Below, in pieces: positions 1 to 5,451 of a stretch of 12,344 nt of DNA; within the stretch, counting starts at the first letter, position 1, and the number at the start of each line of letters is the position of its first letter. A model generated the notes under the pieces. That model did not search any database and was not told the origin of the DNA. It saw only the letters and a program-made list of their open reading frames with translations. Both the position numbers and the translations under genes were made by a program. Origin of the DNA: an uncultured Bacteroidales bacterium. Its GTDB lineage: Bacteria > Bacteroidota > Bacteroidia > Bacteroidales > F082. Location of the stretch: positions 1-12,344 of the forward strand of contig CALGBV010000404.1 in the NCBI GenBank assembly GCA_937884015.1. Reading direction: 5' to 3'.

Positions 1-432
1 CCAGACACCGATGTTGTCCTGCAGAGCAACTACAACGAGGAGGCTGACCGCAAGTTCGCAGCTGATCTCTATCACTTCTCGCTCAAGGAGTATTATGACA
101 ACTGTCGCCTCATCAACGCTGTAGCTTCTAACTGGGAGGCTGAGCGTATGGGACTCATGGACAAGATCGTCATGTCTTGTGCAATGACTGAGATCTTGCA
201 TTTCATCGATATCCCAGTAGGCGTATCGATCAACGAGTACATCGAGCTCGCCAAACATTACTGCACTCCTAACTCTGGTCGTTTCGTCAACGGTATCCTT
301 GACGCGATGCCGCCAACGGCGACTGGTCGATCCGCCATTCGTCCAGCTGCCGCGACCGCGGCAATTCCGTCGACGTGCCCGATTTCACGCGCGGCGATTG
401 GAACAAAGTGCATGGTTTCAGACATGCCATGA
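1..432 (+). CDS. nusB: NusB transcription antitermination factor, C-terminal part, with an aberrant tail
   Basis: The reading frame is open from base 1, so the N-terminus lies outside the window. Residues up to about base 306 match the end of the long Bacteroidetes NusB: a helix with MDKIVMSCAMTEILHF, then IPVGVSINEYIELAKHY and the family signature TPNSGRFVNGILDA. NusB binds boxA RNA with S10 (NusE) in the rRNA antitermination complex. After NGILDA, relatives normally add about 15-20 charged residues forming the last helix. Here the frame runs instead into 42 Ala/Pro/Thr-rich residues with no resemblance to NusB, ending at 432. The NusB part uses GAG for all eight Glu codons, whereas intact genes further right mostly use GAA. 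The NusB identity is firm; whether the fused product is real or an assembly artefact is unresolved. Confidence 0.8.
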   Translation, partial: PDTDVVLQSNYNEEADRKFAADLYHFSLKEYYDNCRLINAVASNWEAERMGLMDKIVMSCAMTEILHFIDIPVGVSINEYIELAKHYCTPNSGRFVNGILDAMPPTATGRSAIRPAAATAAIPSTCPISRAAIGTKCMVSDMP

Positions 433-437
433 AGTGA
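303..437 (+). pseudogene. Out-of-frame C-terminal fragment of another protein, possibly SUMF1/FGE-like
   Basis: In the frame two bases off NusB, a 44-codon stretch runs from 303 to the TGA at 435-437. It reads RDAANGDWSIRHSSSCRDR, then a short Asp-rich segment, DWNKVHGFRHAMK and stop. The order G-x-W, then S-x-C-R, then a terminal GFR resembles the C-terminus of formylglycine-generating-enzyme/SUMF1-type domains, but the stretch is too short to be sure. The frame is closed by a TGA at 300-302, so the body of the gene is missing exactly where NusB becomes unrecognisable. The fragment is followed at once by a strong terminator, as a true gene end would be. It is most simply the surviving tail of a gene whose front was replaced by nusB sequence. 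Confidence 0.45.
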
Positions 438-455
438 TATAATGATTATTGGCAT

Positions 456-495
456 TAAACAAATAGAACCGCAGCAATGCGGTTCTATTTGTTTA
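456..495. terminator. Bidirectional intrinsic terminator
   Basis: An almost perfect inverted repeat pairs 456-473 with 478-495 (about 18 bp) around a GCAA tetraloop at 474-477. The core arm is AAATAGAACCGCA, with A-rich and T-rich flanks on both sides. It sits 18 bases after the plus-strand fragment ending at 437 and 5 bases beyond the minus-strand stop at 500, so it can end transcription from both directions. Confidence 0.85.
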
Positions 496-499
496 TAAA

Positions 500-1663
500 T
501 CAATCAAAAACCGCTTTCAACCGTCGCATGGATTCTTCTACCGTAGCACGCGGACAAGCCAGATTGATGCGGAAGAAATTCGTTCCCTCTTTGCCGAACT
601 CGCTGCCACGATTGAAACCGAGTTGCGCTTCCTGCGTCATTTTGCGCCACATTTCCTCTTCCGAAAGGCCGTAGCCGTTGAAATCGAGCCACATCATGTA
701 AGTTGCCTGAGGCTTGAAGAATTTCACCTTTGGCAGATTATTATTCAGAAAATCAGACACATAATCGACATTGCCCTGAATGTAATCCAAAAGTTGGCCT
801 AACCATTCATCGCCGTGTGTCATAACGGCTTGTGTGGCGACTTTTCCGAAAATATTGCCCAAATCGGCTTCCATGGAATGAACGTAGCCATTCACCAAAT
901 TGCGAAGTTCCGGGTTCGGGACAATGCAGGTCGATGTTGCCAAACCAGCCAGATTGAAAGTCTTGCTTGCTGCATGGAAAGTGATGCTGTGCTGCGCAAA
1001 ATCCTCATTGATAGAGGCAAAAGGTGTGTGCTTGAAACCTGGCAGCACCAAATCGCAATGGATTTCATCGGAAATTACAGTGACACCGTTTTTCATGCAT
1101 ATTTCGCCCAAACGCGTCAATTCATCACGCGTCCAGCAACGGCCAACGGGATTGTGAGGATTGCACAAAATCAACAATTTTGCGGTTTGAGTTTGTTTTT
1201 CGAGCAGTTCGTAATCCATCACATAGCCGTTTTCACCTTTAATCAATGGATTGTAGACCAGTTTCCTACCATGATTGCCTGCCGCATGATGAAAAGGCGG
1301 ATAGACTGGCGACTGAATCAAGACCTCATCACCTTCTTTCGTCAATGCCATGACTGCCATCATGAAACCGCAGACCACACCTGGCGTGAAAAACATCCAT
1401 TCCTGCTGCACTTCCCATTGGTGACGACGTTTCAGCCAACCGATAACAGACTGGAAATAAGCATCATCCTTAAAATGATAACCATAAACAGGATGCTCGG
1501 CACGCTGTTTCACGGCATCGCGGGCAAAATCGGGCGTTTCAAAATCCATGTCGGCCACCCACATCGGCAGCACATCGGGATTACCAAAGACATTCTTTCT
1601 CAAATCATACTTAACACAGTTAGAATCAGCACGATTCACTATTTTATCAAAGTCGTATTTCAT
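500..1663 (-). CDS. MalY/PatB-family PLP-dependent C-S lyase (cystathionine beta-lyase type)
   Basis: This is a 387-residue fold-type I aminotransferase-like protein. Visible family marks are PMWVADMDF at 33-41, a GVVCG segment near 95-99, NPHNPVGR at 168-175, SDEIHCDL at 198-205 with the Asp that pairs with the PLP ring nitrogen (D199), SKTFNLAG at 233-240 with the Schiff-base lysine K234, and FRINLACPR at 364-372 whose R365 should bind the substrate carboxylate. The pattern is that of MalY/PatB C-S lyases, which split cystathionine or cysteine conjugates to a thiol, pyruvate and ammonia in the cytoplasm. The start is the ATG at 1663 before KYDFDKIVNR; the frame stays open to 1921, but that stretch is antisense to tRNA-Tyr and has no family similarity. 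Length and motifs are complete. The exact substrate cannot be told from sequence. Confidence 0.93.
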   Translation of the reverse strand: MKYDFDKIVNRADSNCVKYDLRKNVFGNPDVLPMWVADMDFETPDFARDAVKQRAEHPVYGYHFKDDAYFQSVIGWLKRRHQWEVQQEWMFFTPGVVCGFMMAVMALTKEGDEVLIQSPVYPPFHHAAGNHGRKLVYNPLIKGENGYVMDYELLEKQTQTAKLLILCNPHNPVGRCWTRDELTRLGEICMKNGVTVISDEIHCDLVLPGFKHTPFASINEDFAQHSITFHAASKTFNLAGLATSTCIVPNPELRNLVNGYVHSMEADLGNIFGKVATQAVMTHGDEWLGQLLDYIQGNVDYVSDFLNNNLPKVKFFKPQATYMMWLDFNGYGLSEEEMWRKMTQEAQLGFNRGSEFGKEGTNFFRINLACPRATVEESMRRLKAVFD

Positions 1664-1710
1664 ATCAAAAAAGTTTAGTGCTGCAAAATTGCGAAAATTA
1701 TTCGTGAATT

Positions 1711-1743
1711 TTTGTCGATGCAAAGAAAAAAATCGTACTTTTG
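1711..1743 (+). promoter_or_regulatory. Bacteroidetes-type promoter of tRNA-Tyr
   Basis: TTTG at 1711-1714 and TACTTTTG at 1736-1743 match the Bacteroidetes -33 (TTTG) and -7 (TAnnTTTG) elements with 21 bases between them. Transcription would start near 1750, about 33 bases before the mature tRNA. This promoter lies in the divergent gap between the malY-like gene and the tRNA. Confidence 0.7.
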
Positions 1744-1782
1744 CAGCGTCAAATCCGAAAGGAAGACGTTCTTTAAAATCTT

Positions 1783-1864
1783 GGGGGAGTCGCATAGTGG
1801 CAATTGCAACAGACTGTAAATCTGTCCTCGGATGAGTTCGGTGGTTCGAGTCCACCTTCCCCCA
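1783..1864 (+). tRNA. tRNA-Tyr (anticodon GTA)
   Basis: The acceptor stem pairs 1783-1789 with 1857-1863, followed by discriminator A1864; CCA is not encoded. The anticodon stem is ACAGA/TCTGT around loop CTGTAAA, with GTA at 1816-1818. The long variable arm (about 1826-1839) makes it a class II tRNA, as expected of bacterial tRNA-Tyr. The T arm is GGTGG-TTCGAGT-CCACC at 1840-1856. Confidence 0.97.
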
Positions 1865-1869
1865 CAAGA

Positions 1870-1899
1870 AAACGGGTCGCAAATGCGGTCCGTTTTTTT
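1870..1899 (+). terminator. Intrinsic terminator after tRNA-Tyr
   Basis: An 11-bp stem pairs 1870-1880 with 1885-1895, including two G-T pairs, around loop AAAT. A run of seven T ends at 1899. It begins 6 bases after the tRNA. Confidence 0.88.
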
Positions 1900-2014
1900 G
1901 TTTCTCGAACTTGTTTTCCATGAATTTTCCACATATTTATTATAAATCGGCAATTCCAATCAATATTTTTTTTGTAAAAAATACGAAAAAATGTGCAACG
2001 TATTTATTTTTAAG

Positions 2015-2022
2015 TATATTTG
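2015..2022 (+). promoter_or_regulatory. -7 element for the RRM protein gene
   Basis: TATATTTG fits TAnnTTTG exactly and lies 20 bases before the ATG at 2043. The -33 match is weak: TGTG at 1992-1995, 19 bases upstream. The predicted leader is only about 14 bases, AT-rich and without a Shine-Dalgarno site. Confidence 0.55.
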
Positions 2023-2042
2023 CACGTTTAAAACTCATAAAC

Positions 2043-2357
2043 ATGAAGATATTTGTAGCAAAATTGGCTTTCAAAACGACGACAGAAGATTTAAAAGCCC
2101 TTTACGAACAGTTCGGAACCGTCACCTCATGCAGGGTTATTATGGATCATGAAACAGGCCGGTCAAAGTGTTACGGATTTGTTGAAATGCCTAACGACAA
2201 TGAGGCCTACAAAGCTATTGTCGAAACTGATGAAACTGAATTTCAGGGCAGTATGCTTCAGGTGAAGAAATCGCGTCCGCAGACGGAAGCAACAGCAAAA
2301 CCGGCCGAAAAGCCCAAAAGGCCACACAAGCCATTCACCCCAAAGCCACAGCAATAA
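2043..2357 (+). CDS. Single-RRM RNA-binding protein
   Basis: The 104-residue product is one RRM domain (about 1-78) plus a basic, Pro/Lys-rich tail (79-104). RNP2 is IFVAKL at 3-8 and RNP1 is KCYGFVEM at 42-49, with the RNA-stacking aromatics F4, Y44 and F46 present. Two positions depart from the usual Bacteroidetes form: the normal VGNL reads VAKL, and the Gly at RNP1 position 2 is Cys. Single-RRM proteins of this size are common in Bacteroidetes, where some have been linked to post-transcriptional control of carbohydrate use; no target can be inferred here. The ATG at 2043 is chosen because the domain begins there and a consensus -7 box sits just upstream; the longer frame from 1911 would cover the promoter. 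It is a lone gene between two tRNA genes. Confidence 0.93.
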   Translation: MKIFVAKLAFKTTTEDLKALYEQFGTVTSCRVIMDHETGRSKCYGFVEMPNDNEAYKAIVETDETEFQGSMLQVKKSRPQTEATAKPAEKPKRPHKPFTPKPQQ

Positions 2358-2409
2358 GTTTTTTTGATATTTTTTCGAGAAAAAGCGTCGACCTAATCGA
2401 AAAATTGTC

Positions 2410-2417
2410 TATTTTTG
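2410..2417 (+). promoter_or_regulatory. -7 element for tRNA-Arg
   Basis: TATTTTTG fits TAnnTTTG and lies 17 bases before the mature tRNA-Arg, a usual distance for a tRNA promoter. No convincing -33 TTTG is seen at the right spacing. Confidence 0.55.
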
Positions 2418-2434
2418 CAACCGCAAACAGAGAT

Positions 2435-2508
2435 GGTCTGGTAGCTCAGCTGGATAGAGCAACAGCCTTCTAAGCTGTGGGTCTTGGGTTCGAATCCCAA
2501 CCGGATCA
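2435..2508 (+). tRNA. tRNA-Arg (anticodon TCT)
   Basis: The acceptor stem pairs 2435-2441 with 2501-2507, with discriminator A2508 and no encoded CCA. The D arm holds AGCTCAGCTGGATAGAGC. The anticodon stem ACAGC/GCTGT encloses CTTCTAA with TCT at 2469-2471, reading AGA/AGG codons. The T loop TTCGAAT lies in a five-base-pair stem (TTGGG/CCCAA). Confidence 0.97.
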
Positions 2509-2513
2509 CGCAC

Positions 2514-2543
2514 AAAATCCCCGACTAAAAGCCGGGGATTTTT
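2514..2543 (+). terminator. Intrinsic terminator after tRNA-Arg
   Basis: AAAATCCCCG at 2514-2523 pairs with the complementary arm at 2533-2542 around a 9-base loop, and the descending arm merges into a T tract. It begins 6 bases after the tRNA. The A/T symmetry may also help end the minus-strand lipocalin transcript, which stops at 2572. Confidence 0.85.
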
Positions 2544-2571
2544 GTTTTCACACCTTAAGTAAACTTTCTTC

Positions 2572-3102
2572 TCACTTTTCGTGTTCTACCCAGATGAGTT
2601 TGCTCGTGTCGTAGCCGCGCGACTGCGCACTCTTGAGCAGGTAATCGAGTTCGTCTTGCGTCATTTGTGGCGTGCGACACAAAATCCAAAGATAATTGTC
2701 AGTTTTACTGCCGATTAAAGCAAAACGGTAATCAGGCGAAAGTTCCAGCACGTTGTACTCCGAATAGAAATTCATGAAGAACGACACTTTCAGTTTGCCC
2801 GGCACCTTGTCGTCGGGACGATAGGCCTTACCCACCGACTCCTTGTATTTTCCGTCAAGACTTCCCTTGAAGCCCGTGTTGGTCACTTTCACCGTGCCAT
2901 CGGACTGGAGCGTGTAGTTGGCCATGCAACCTACGAGGCCGCGTTCAAAACTGTGGTCAAAACGGGCGATTTCGAACCAAGGACCCATGTAACGCTCAAT
3001 GTCAAGTTCAGGAACTGTGTTTGTTACAATTTCCGTCTGTTTGCATGAAAACATGCCGAAAAGCAGAATGCTGCCGAAAAAAGGAATCATTTTCTTTTTC
3101 AT
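2572..3102 (-). CDS. blc: Blc-type bacterial lipocalin, outer-membrane lipoprotein
   Basis: The 176-residue product begins with a lipoprotein signal peptide: KKK, a hydrophobic stretch at 5-17 and a lipobox ending FSC, so C20 should be lipidated. The mature part shows the lipocalin signature LDIERYMGPWFEIAR at 33-47 (the GxW motif), then FERGL at 52-56, ANYTL at 61-65, GKAYRP at 91-96, LKVSFF at 104-109 and YLWILCRTP at 137-145. This is the pattern of Blc, a lipocalin thought to bind lysophospholipids or fatty acids at the outer membrane. The length agrees with E. coli Blc (about 177). It is monocistronic: a terminator of the upstream HAD gene lies before it, and no clear -7 box was found in the short leader region. 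Confidence 0.92.
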   Translation of the reverse strand: MKKKMIPFFGSILLFGMFSCKQTEIVTNTVPELDIERYMGPWFEIARFDHSFERGLVGCMANYTLQSDGTVKVTNTGFKGSLDGKYKESVGKAYRPDDKVPGKLKVSFFMNFYSEYNVLELSPDYRFALIGSKTDNYLWILCRTPQMTQDELDYLLKSAQSRGYDTSKLIWVEHEK

Positions 3103-3145
3103 AGTTGATAGGTTTTATTGGTTGATTTGTTGTTTCGGAAGCATA

Positions 3146-3175
3146 ACAAAAAAGCCAGTGAAATTGTTCACCGGC
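3146..3175 (-). terminator. Intrinsic terminator after the HAD phosphatase gene (minus strand)
   Basis: Read on the minus strand, the arm at 3175-3167 pairs with 3162-3154 (GCC and GTGAA blocks with one mismatch) around a 4-base loop, followed by six T (A tract at 3148-3153). It lies 24 bases downstream of the HAD stop and separates that gene from the lipocalin. Confidence 0.75.
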
Positions 3176-3198
3176 CGAAATAATCATACGAATGAGTA

Positions 3199-3795
3199 TC
3201 AAAGCAGTTTTTCCAAATCGGACCTCAACTGTCCGGCATCCTTGAAAACAATGCCGTGAATGCCAGCTGCTTTGCATCCAATGATATTGTTCACATTATC
3301 ATCGATGAAAACGCTTTCTTCGGGTTTTATGCCAAAACGAGAGAGTGCTATCTGATAGATTTTTGCATCAGGTTTCATCACCTTTTCCTTGCCAGAAATC
3401 ACCATGTCTTCCATCAAATCCAAAATCGGATATTTCGGACGAATCATCGCAAAAGTCTCAACCGACCAATTTGAGAGACCATAAATGCGGAATCCCCTAC
3501 CCTTCAGTTCCTTGATATAATCCTCCATATCAGTAATTTGCCCACTGAGCATTTCTTCAAACTCGTCGTAATACATTCTGATTTCCTTTTCCCATTCCGG
3601 ATACTGCGCAACAAGTTCAGTGGTGCCTTCAGCCACAGGCTTTCCCGCATCATGCTGGGCATTCCACGGGTAGGTGCAAATGTTGGTCAGAAACCATTCG
3701 GCTTTCTCCACATCGCCAAAATACGGGTCATACAAGTAATGCGGATTCCAATCCAAAAGGACCCCGCCAAAATCGAAAATGATGTTTTTTATCAT
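3199..3795 (-). CDS. HAD-superfamily phosphatase (YihX-like, subfamily IA)
   Basis: The 198-residue protein has all four HAD motifs: motif I DFGGVLLD at 8-15 with nucleophile D8, motif II SNWS at 108-111, motif III lysine K141 in MKPD, and motif IV IDDN at 164-167. The helical cap between motifs I and II (about 16-85) has the layout of the YihX group, whose E. coli member removes phosphate from sugar phosphates such as glucose-1-phosphate. As in YihX, the second acidic residue of classic motif I is replaced. The start is the ATG at 3795, directly before the first beta strand; the longer frame from 3870 reads through a simple repeat and is not credible. It probably shares a transcript with the small membrane protein gene 75 bases upstream. 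The substrate is unknown. Confidence 0.9.
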   Translation of the reverse strand: MIKNIIFDFGGVLLDWNPHYLYDPYFGDVEKAEWFLTNICTYPWNAQHDAGKPVAEGTTELVAQYPEWEKEIRMYYDEFEEMLSGQITDMEDYIKELKGRGFRIYGLSNWSVETFAMIRPKYPILDLMEDMVISGKEKVMKPDAKIYQIALSRFGIKPEESVFIDDNVNNIIGCKAAGIHGIVFKDAGQLRSDLEKLL

Positions 3796-3810
3796 GAGTA
3801 TGTATTGATT

Positions 3811-3844
3811 GTTATCAGTTATCAGTTTTCGGTTTTCAGTTTTC
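3811..3844. repeat. Short degenerate tandem repeat (TTATCAG / TTTTCAG units)
   Basis: The spacer between the membrane protein gene and the HAD gene holds two TTATCAG-type units followed by TTTTCGG and TTTTCAG-type units in tandem. Similar runs (CTGATAACTG / CTGAAAAC on the other strand) recur between genes in many Bacteroidetes genomes. It has no coding value, although the HAD frame happens to stay open across it. Confidence 0.6.
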
Positions 3845-3870
3845 ACACAACACTCGTCATCCAACACCAA

Positions 3871-4140
3871 TTACAGCAAAGCGAAAAACGAAAGGCAAAA
3901 GCCGAGAATAGCAACAATGACCAAGATGCCAAGCAATGTGCCGAGACAGCCCCATTTGCGATCGCCCTGCGGCAATTTGTCGGAAATCAGGCAACAAATT
4001 AAGCCAATCAAAGGCGTGAAAATAGCCGAAAGCAAAAAGGCCCAGCCGAAGCCAATGCGCCTACGCGCTCCAACTAATCCTACTAAAACTGCTAATAATG
4101 AATCTGTTACAAGACCAAAGATTAAGAGTGAAAGTGTCAT
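3871..4140 (-). CDS. Small three-helix membrane protein of unknown function
   Basis: The 89-residue product is almost entirely hydrophobic. Predicted membrane segments are about residues 2-24, 32-53 and 66-88. The first two are joined by a positively charged loop (ARRRIGFGW, about 25-33), the last two by a polar loop with DKLPQGDRKW (54-63). By the positive-inside rule, the ARRR loop should face the cytoplasm. The segment GFGWAFLLSAIFTPLIGL recalls short membrane proteins common in Bacteroidetes, but no function is known to me. A consensus -7 box lies 20 bases upstream of the start. The HAD phosphatase gene follows after 75 bases, probably in the same transcript. Confidence 0.75.
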   Translation of the reverse strand: MTLSLLIFGLVTDSLLAVLVGLVGARRRIGFGWAFLLSAIFTPLIGLICCLISDKLPQGDRKWGCLGTLLGILVIVAILGFCLSFFALL

Positions 4141-4159
4141 CGTTTACTGAATTTAAGTG

Positions 4160-4167
4160 CAAAATTA
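4160..4167 (-). promoter_or_regulatory. -7 element for the small membrane protein gene
   Basis: On the minus strand the bases read TAATTTTG, a full match to TAnnTTTG, 20 bases before the ATG at 4140. The -33 region is A/T-rich with no clear TTTG. The same 99-bp gap must hold the promoter of the divergent glycosylase gene at 4240; the best plus-strand candidate is the imperfect TATTTTTA at 4210-4217. Confidence 0.55.
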
Positions 4168-4239
4168 TCAAATTTTCGCAATATGATTTTTTTTTAATGT
4201 TTTTTTCCTTATTTTTACATCCCATTAATACAAAACAAA

Positions 4240-4827
4240 ATGACCGATTCAATTGAAATAGAACAACATCCGTTTAAACCCTTTTTGCCATCAAATGCAA
4301 AAGTGCTGTTTATGGGCAGTTTTCCAACGTCGAAAAGCCGCTGGTGCATGGATTTCTACTACCCTAATTTCATCAACGACCACTGGCGCATCGAAGGTGA
4401 AGTGTTTTTCGGCGACAAGAATCATTTCGTCGACCTGAAAAAAAAGTCGTTCAAGAAAAATGAAATCATGGATTTCCTGAAAGAGAAAGGCATAGCCTTC
4501 TACGACACGGCATCAGCCGTGCGCCGACTGAAAGAAAACGCATCGGATAAGTTTTTAGAAATTGTGGAAGCAACTGACATTCATGCTTTGCTGCGGCAGA
4601 TTCCCGAATGTCACGCCATAGCCGCAACGGGCGAAAAAGCCACACAGACAATTTGCGACTATTTCAAAATCAACGAATTGCCAGCAGTTGGCGGTTCGGT
4701 TGCCATCCCTGGTTATGAAGGTTTGCGATTGTACCGATTGCCATCATCTTCCCGCGCCTATCCTTTGGCTTTCGAGAAAAAAGTTGAGGCTTACCGGGCA
4801 TTTTTTAAAGAGCTATTTATACTGTAA
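4240..4827 (+). CDS. Uracil-DNA-glycosylase-superfamily protein (Bacteroidetes type)
   Basis: The 195-residue protein shows the UDG-superfamily layout. A first motif GSFPTSKSRW lies at 26-35 after a beta strand (VLFMGSFP), then YYPN at 40-43 and NDHWRIEGEVFF at 46-57, GIAFYDTASAVRR at 84-96, a central strand AIAATGEKA at 126-134, and a second motif LPSSSRAYP at 167-175. Such proteins remove uracil, hypoxanthine or similar damaged bases from DNA. The nearest named relatives in form are the single-domain UDG-like proteins and family 6 hypoxanthine-DNA glycosylases; the catalytic residue cannot be assigned confidently here. The start at 4240 is the first ATG and gives the normal length. Its last 11 bases overlap the end of the convergent ProX gene. 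Confidence 0.82.
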   Translation: MTDSIEIEQHPFKPFLPSNAKVLFMGSFPTSKSRWCMDFYYPNFINDHWRIEGEVFFGDKNHFVDLKKKSFKKNEIMDFLKEKGIAFYDTASAVRRLKENASDKFLEIVEATDIHALLRQIPECHAIAATGEKATQTICDYFKINELPAVGGSVAIPGYEGLRLYRLPSSSRAYPLAFEKKVEAYRAFFKELFIL

Positions 4828-5359
4828 TAATAACTGGATCATGCTTCGTGTACGGCAGGAATTTTCCAAACACGTCGCTCATTTTCAGTTTCATGAAACA
4901 AGTCTTGGTGCCGTCGGTGCAGGCGAACATTTCGCGCTCGGCAACATCCTTGTCGATGACGGCTGTGATTGTGTTTTCCTTGTCGTTGATGAGACTTAAT
5001 AGAGTCGTTGCGCCCATCGGCGTGCCCAACTTTTCCAACAGCATTTCCTGCGGAGCAAACGAGACGCGCGAAATGCCCAATGCGCCACAGAAATCCTTGG
5101 TAACGAAAGGTTTTTCGGCAGTCGTAACAAATAAATGGAAACGCGTTTGCTGACGATTGCAGACGAAAATCGTCTTCACGACAGGACAGTTCAAGCCTTC
5201 GGAAATGAAGACACAATCGTCCATCGTGGAACCATCATCGGTGTCGACACGCTCAAAGGCAATGCCCAATTGCTGTAGGGTTTCGTAAATATGCTGTTGC
5301 GTTTCGCTCAGAAACGTTGTTGGCGCCGTGGCCATAGGTTGACTTACGAAGAATGACAT
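4817..5359 (-). CDS. ProX/YbaK-type aminoacyl-tRNA trans-editing protein (PrdX-like)
   Basis: The 180-residue protein is a free-standing INS/YbaK editing domain. After an N-terminal helix (about 18-33) it has the segment VVKTIFVCNRQ at 60-70, where K62 is the conserved lysine of the fold, a core strand FHLFVTT, and LGTPMGATTLLSLIND at 111-126 followed by ITAVIDKDV. That series is typical of PrdX/ProXp proteins, which hydrolyse mischarged Ala-tRNA(Pro) in trans, backing up prolyl-tRNA synthetase in the cytoplasm. The start is taken at 5359; M9 (5335) is an alternative that keeps the whole domain. The stop falls inside the last codons of the convergent glycosylase gene. The exact amino acid specificity is inferred from the family only. 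Confidence 0.88.
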   Translation of the reverse strand: MSFFVSQPMATAPTTFLSETQQHIYETLQQLGIAFERVDTDDGSTMDDCVFISEGLNCPVVKTIFVCNRQQTRFHLFVTTAEKPFVTKDFCGALGISRVSFAPQEMLLEKLGTPMGATTLLSLINDKENTITAVIDKDVAEREMFACTDGTKTCFMKLKMSDVFGKFLPYTKHDPVIITV

Positions 5360-5385
5360 ATATATTGTATTATATTAAATATTTG

Positions 5386-5428
5386 AAAAAAACATGCTGA
5401 GTGGTTGTCGCAAAAATTGCGACCACCA
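5386..5428 (-). terminator. Probable terminator after the alcohol dehydrogenase gene (minus strand)
   Basis: An inverted repeat pairs TCGCAA (5408-5413) with TTGCGA (5417-5422) over a 3-base loop, extended by G-C and GTGG/CCAC pairs with one mismatch. On the minus strand it is followed, after about 8 bases, by seven T (A tract at 5386-5392). The gap between stem and T tract is longer than usual, so efficiency is uncertain. The hairpin lies 24 bases past the dehydrogenase stop. Confidence 0.55.
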
Positions 5429-5451
5429 TTATTCAATTACACAAATTCATA

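Noticed and set aside
815..1678. A 287-codon open frame on the plus strand
   Set aside because: It is wholly antisense to the MalY-type lyase, whose motifs and active-site lysine are intact; the translation has no domain-like features.
1664..1921. N-terminal extension of the MalY-type protein to 473 residues
   Set aside because: It would read through the complement of tRNA-Tyr and its terminator; family proteins start at the ATG at 1663.
2358..2400. Terminator after the RRM gene
   Set aside because: T-rich runs are present, but no GC-containing hairpin precedes them.
3796..3870. Longer HAD protein beginning at 3870
   Set aside because: The added residues come from the tandem TTATCAG/TTTTCAG spacer, and the HAD fold starts at the ATG at 3795.
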